NCBI GenBank assembly: GCA_031422315.1
Contig: JANOQN010000024.1
Coordinates: forward strand, 1 to 64,000
Length of the DNA: 64,000 bases
From: JANNYA01 sp031422315
GTDB lineage: Bacteria; Pseudomonadota; Gammaproteobacteria; Xanthomonadales; SZUA-5
Reading direction: 5' to 3'
This document shows, one piece after another, positions 63,834 through 64,000 of this stretch. The notes beneath the pieces are model-generated. The model searched no databases. It worked only from the letters and a program-made list of their open reading frames with translations, and was not told the origin of the DNA. Numbering within the stretch: position 1 is the first letter of the stretch; each line of letters starts with the position of its first letter. A program made the position numbers and the translations under genes.

Positions 63834-64000
63834 TGGATTTCCTTGTTTTTTGTTTGGTTAATGCCAGGGTTTGACCCGGCTGGATCTGATTCGGTGGGGC
63901 TTGACGCGCTGGTGTGTTCGCCGACGTAGCTCATTTCAGCGGTGCGCGCTGCAAACGCCAGCGCCGAATCTAAGGTATTCAGAAAATCGCGTACCCGAAT
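63830..64000 (-). CDS. 3' end of an upstream signalling-operon gene
   Basis: The minus strand is open from the window end to the TGA at 63830-63832, whose bases overlap the ATG of the REC-PAS gene. The visible 56 residues include a helix-like DFLNTLDSALAFAARTAE and a polar, disordered tail (SASSPTESDPAGSNPG). A sensor kinase is the likeliest partner for a REC-PAS protein, but nothing seen here proves it. Confidence 0.6.
   Translation of the reverse strand: MRVRDFLNTLDSALAFAARTAEMSYVGEHTSASSPTESDPAGSNPGINQTKNKEIQ

Noticed and set aside
1..64000. tRNA, rRNA, replication origin, attachment sites and prophage genes
   Set aside because: I looked for TPsiC-type arms, conserved rRNA stretches, DnaA-box clusters and integrase genes and found none that could be supported by eye.

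Overview
This is bacterial chromosomal DNA, most likely from a gammaproteobacterium close to the Xanthomonadales/Lysobacterales. The evidence is a true MetJ repressor with a met-box array, a hemX-hemY pair, tatABC, a secreted protein with the N-terminal SGxG...FTYDxxGxPLWL module, and a secreted-protein remnant ending in an IFCSGFE-type tail; the last two are common in that order. The genus cannot be named from the sequence. Gene density is high, and there are no rRNA, tRNA, CRISPR, phage or intact IS genes. The accessory content is small: two PIN-type toxin-antitoxin pairs, an AAA_14/DUF4143 ATPase, two broken genes and several families of palindromic intergenic repeats.

Layout. 1-9 kb: a 5'-truncated gene, hslU (no hslV next to it), a 255-bp palindromic element, a hypothetical gene, a minus-strand pair of TonB-dependent receptor and secreted beta-helix protein, and phaB. 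9-18 kb: AAA_14/DUF4143 ATPase, a YjgR-type ATPase, a frameshifted small gene, the minus-strand operon metJ-hemX-hemY, and divergent from it metY-metX behind an array of MetJ boxes. 18-29 kb: a large CHASE3/PAS hybrid histidine kinase, a FitAB-like toxin-antitoxin pair, and a minus-strand operon of MgtE-like transporter, P-type Ca2+-type ATPase and Pat-type protein acetyltransferase. 29-36 kb: a second copy of the palindromic element, then a complete agmatine deiminase operon (putrescine carbamoyltransferase, antiporter-like permease, agmatine deiminase, carbamate kinase), then a ribbon-helix-helix regulator with a PHB-depolymerase-family esterase. 36-41 kb: a glycine-zipper protein, large-subunit catalase, a REC-PAS-GGDEF diguanylate cyclase and DUF1275. 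41.6-50 kb: a minus-strand operon encoding a flavodoxin-fold oxidoreductase, an M23 peptidase, an alpha/beta hydrolase and a MacB/FtsX-type ABC exporter with HlyD adaptor, preceded by two membrane proteins. 50-57 kb: a double PRC-barrel protein, vapBC, and a second ABC exporter operon headed by three small membrane proteins, plus an FMN reductase. 57-64 kb: a secreted metzincin protease, a decayed secreted beta-propeller gene, an alpha/beta hydrolase after tatABC, a 179-bp tandem repeat, and a signalling group (Crp/Fnr regulator, REC-PAS protein, start-truncated upstream gene).

Themes. Methionine biosynthesis by direct sulfhydrylation under MetJ; agmatine catabolism that yields ATP through carbamoyl phosphate; PHA metabolism (phaB and an esterase); envelope export (Tat and two ABC exporters); stress and signalling. 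The most unusual points are the PTC-type agmatine pathway in a proteobacterial context, the short MetJ joined to hemXY, the receptor/beta-helix pair of unknown ligand, a TatB tail made of palindromic-repeat DNA, and the nested palindromic element found twice. I did not find an unmistakably new defence or mobile system.
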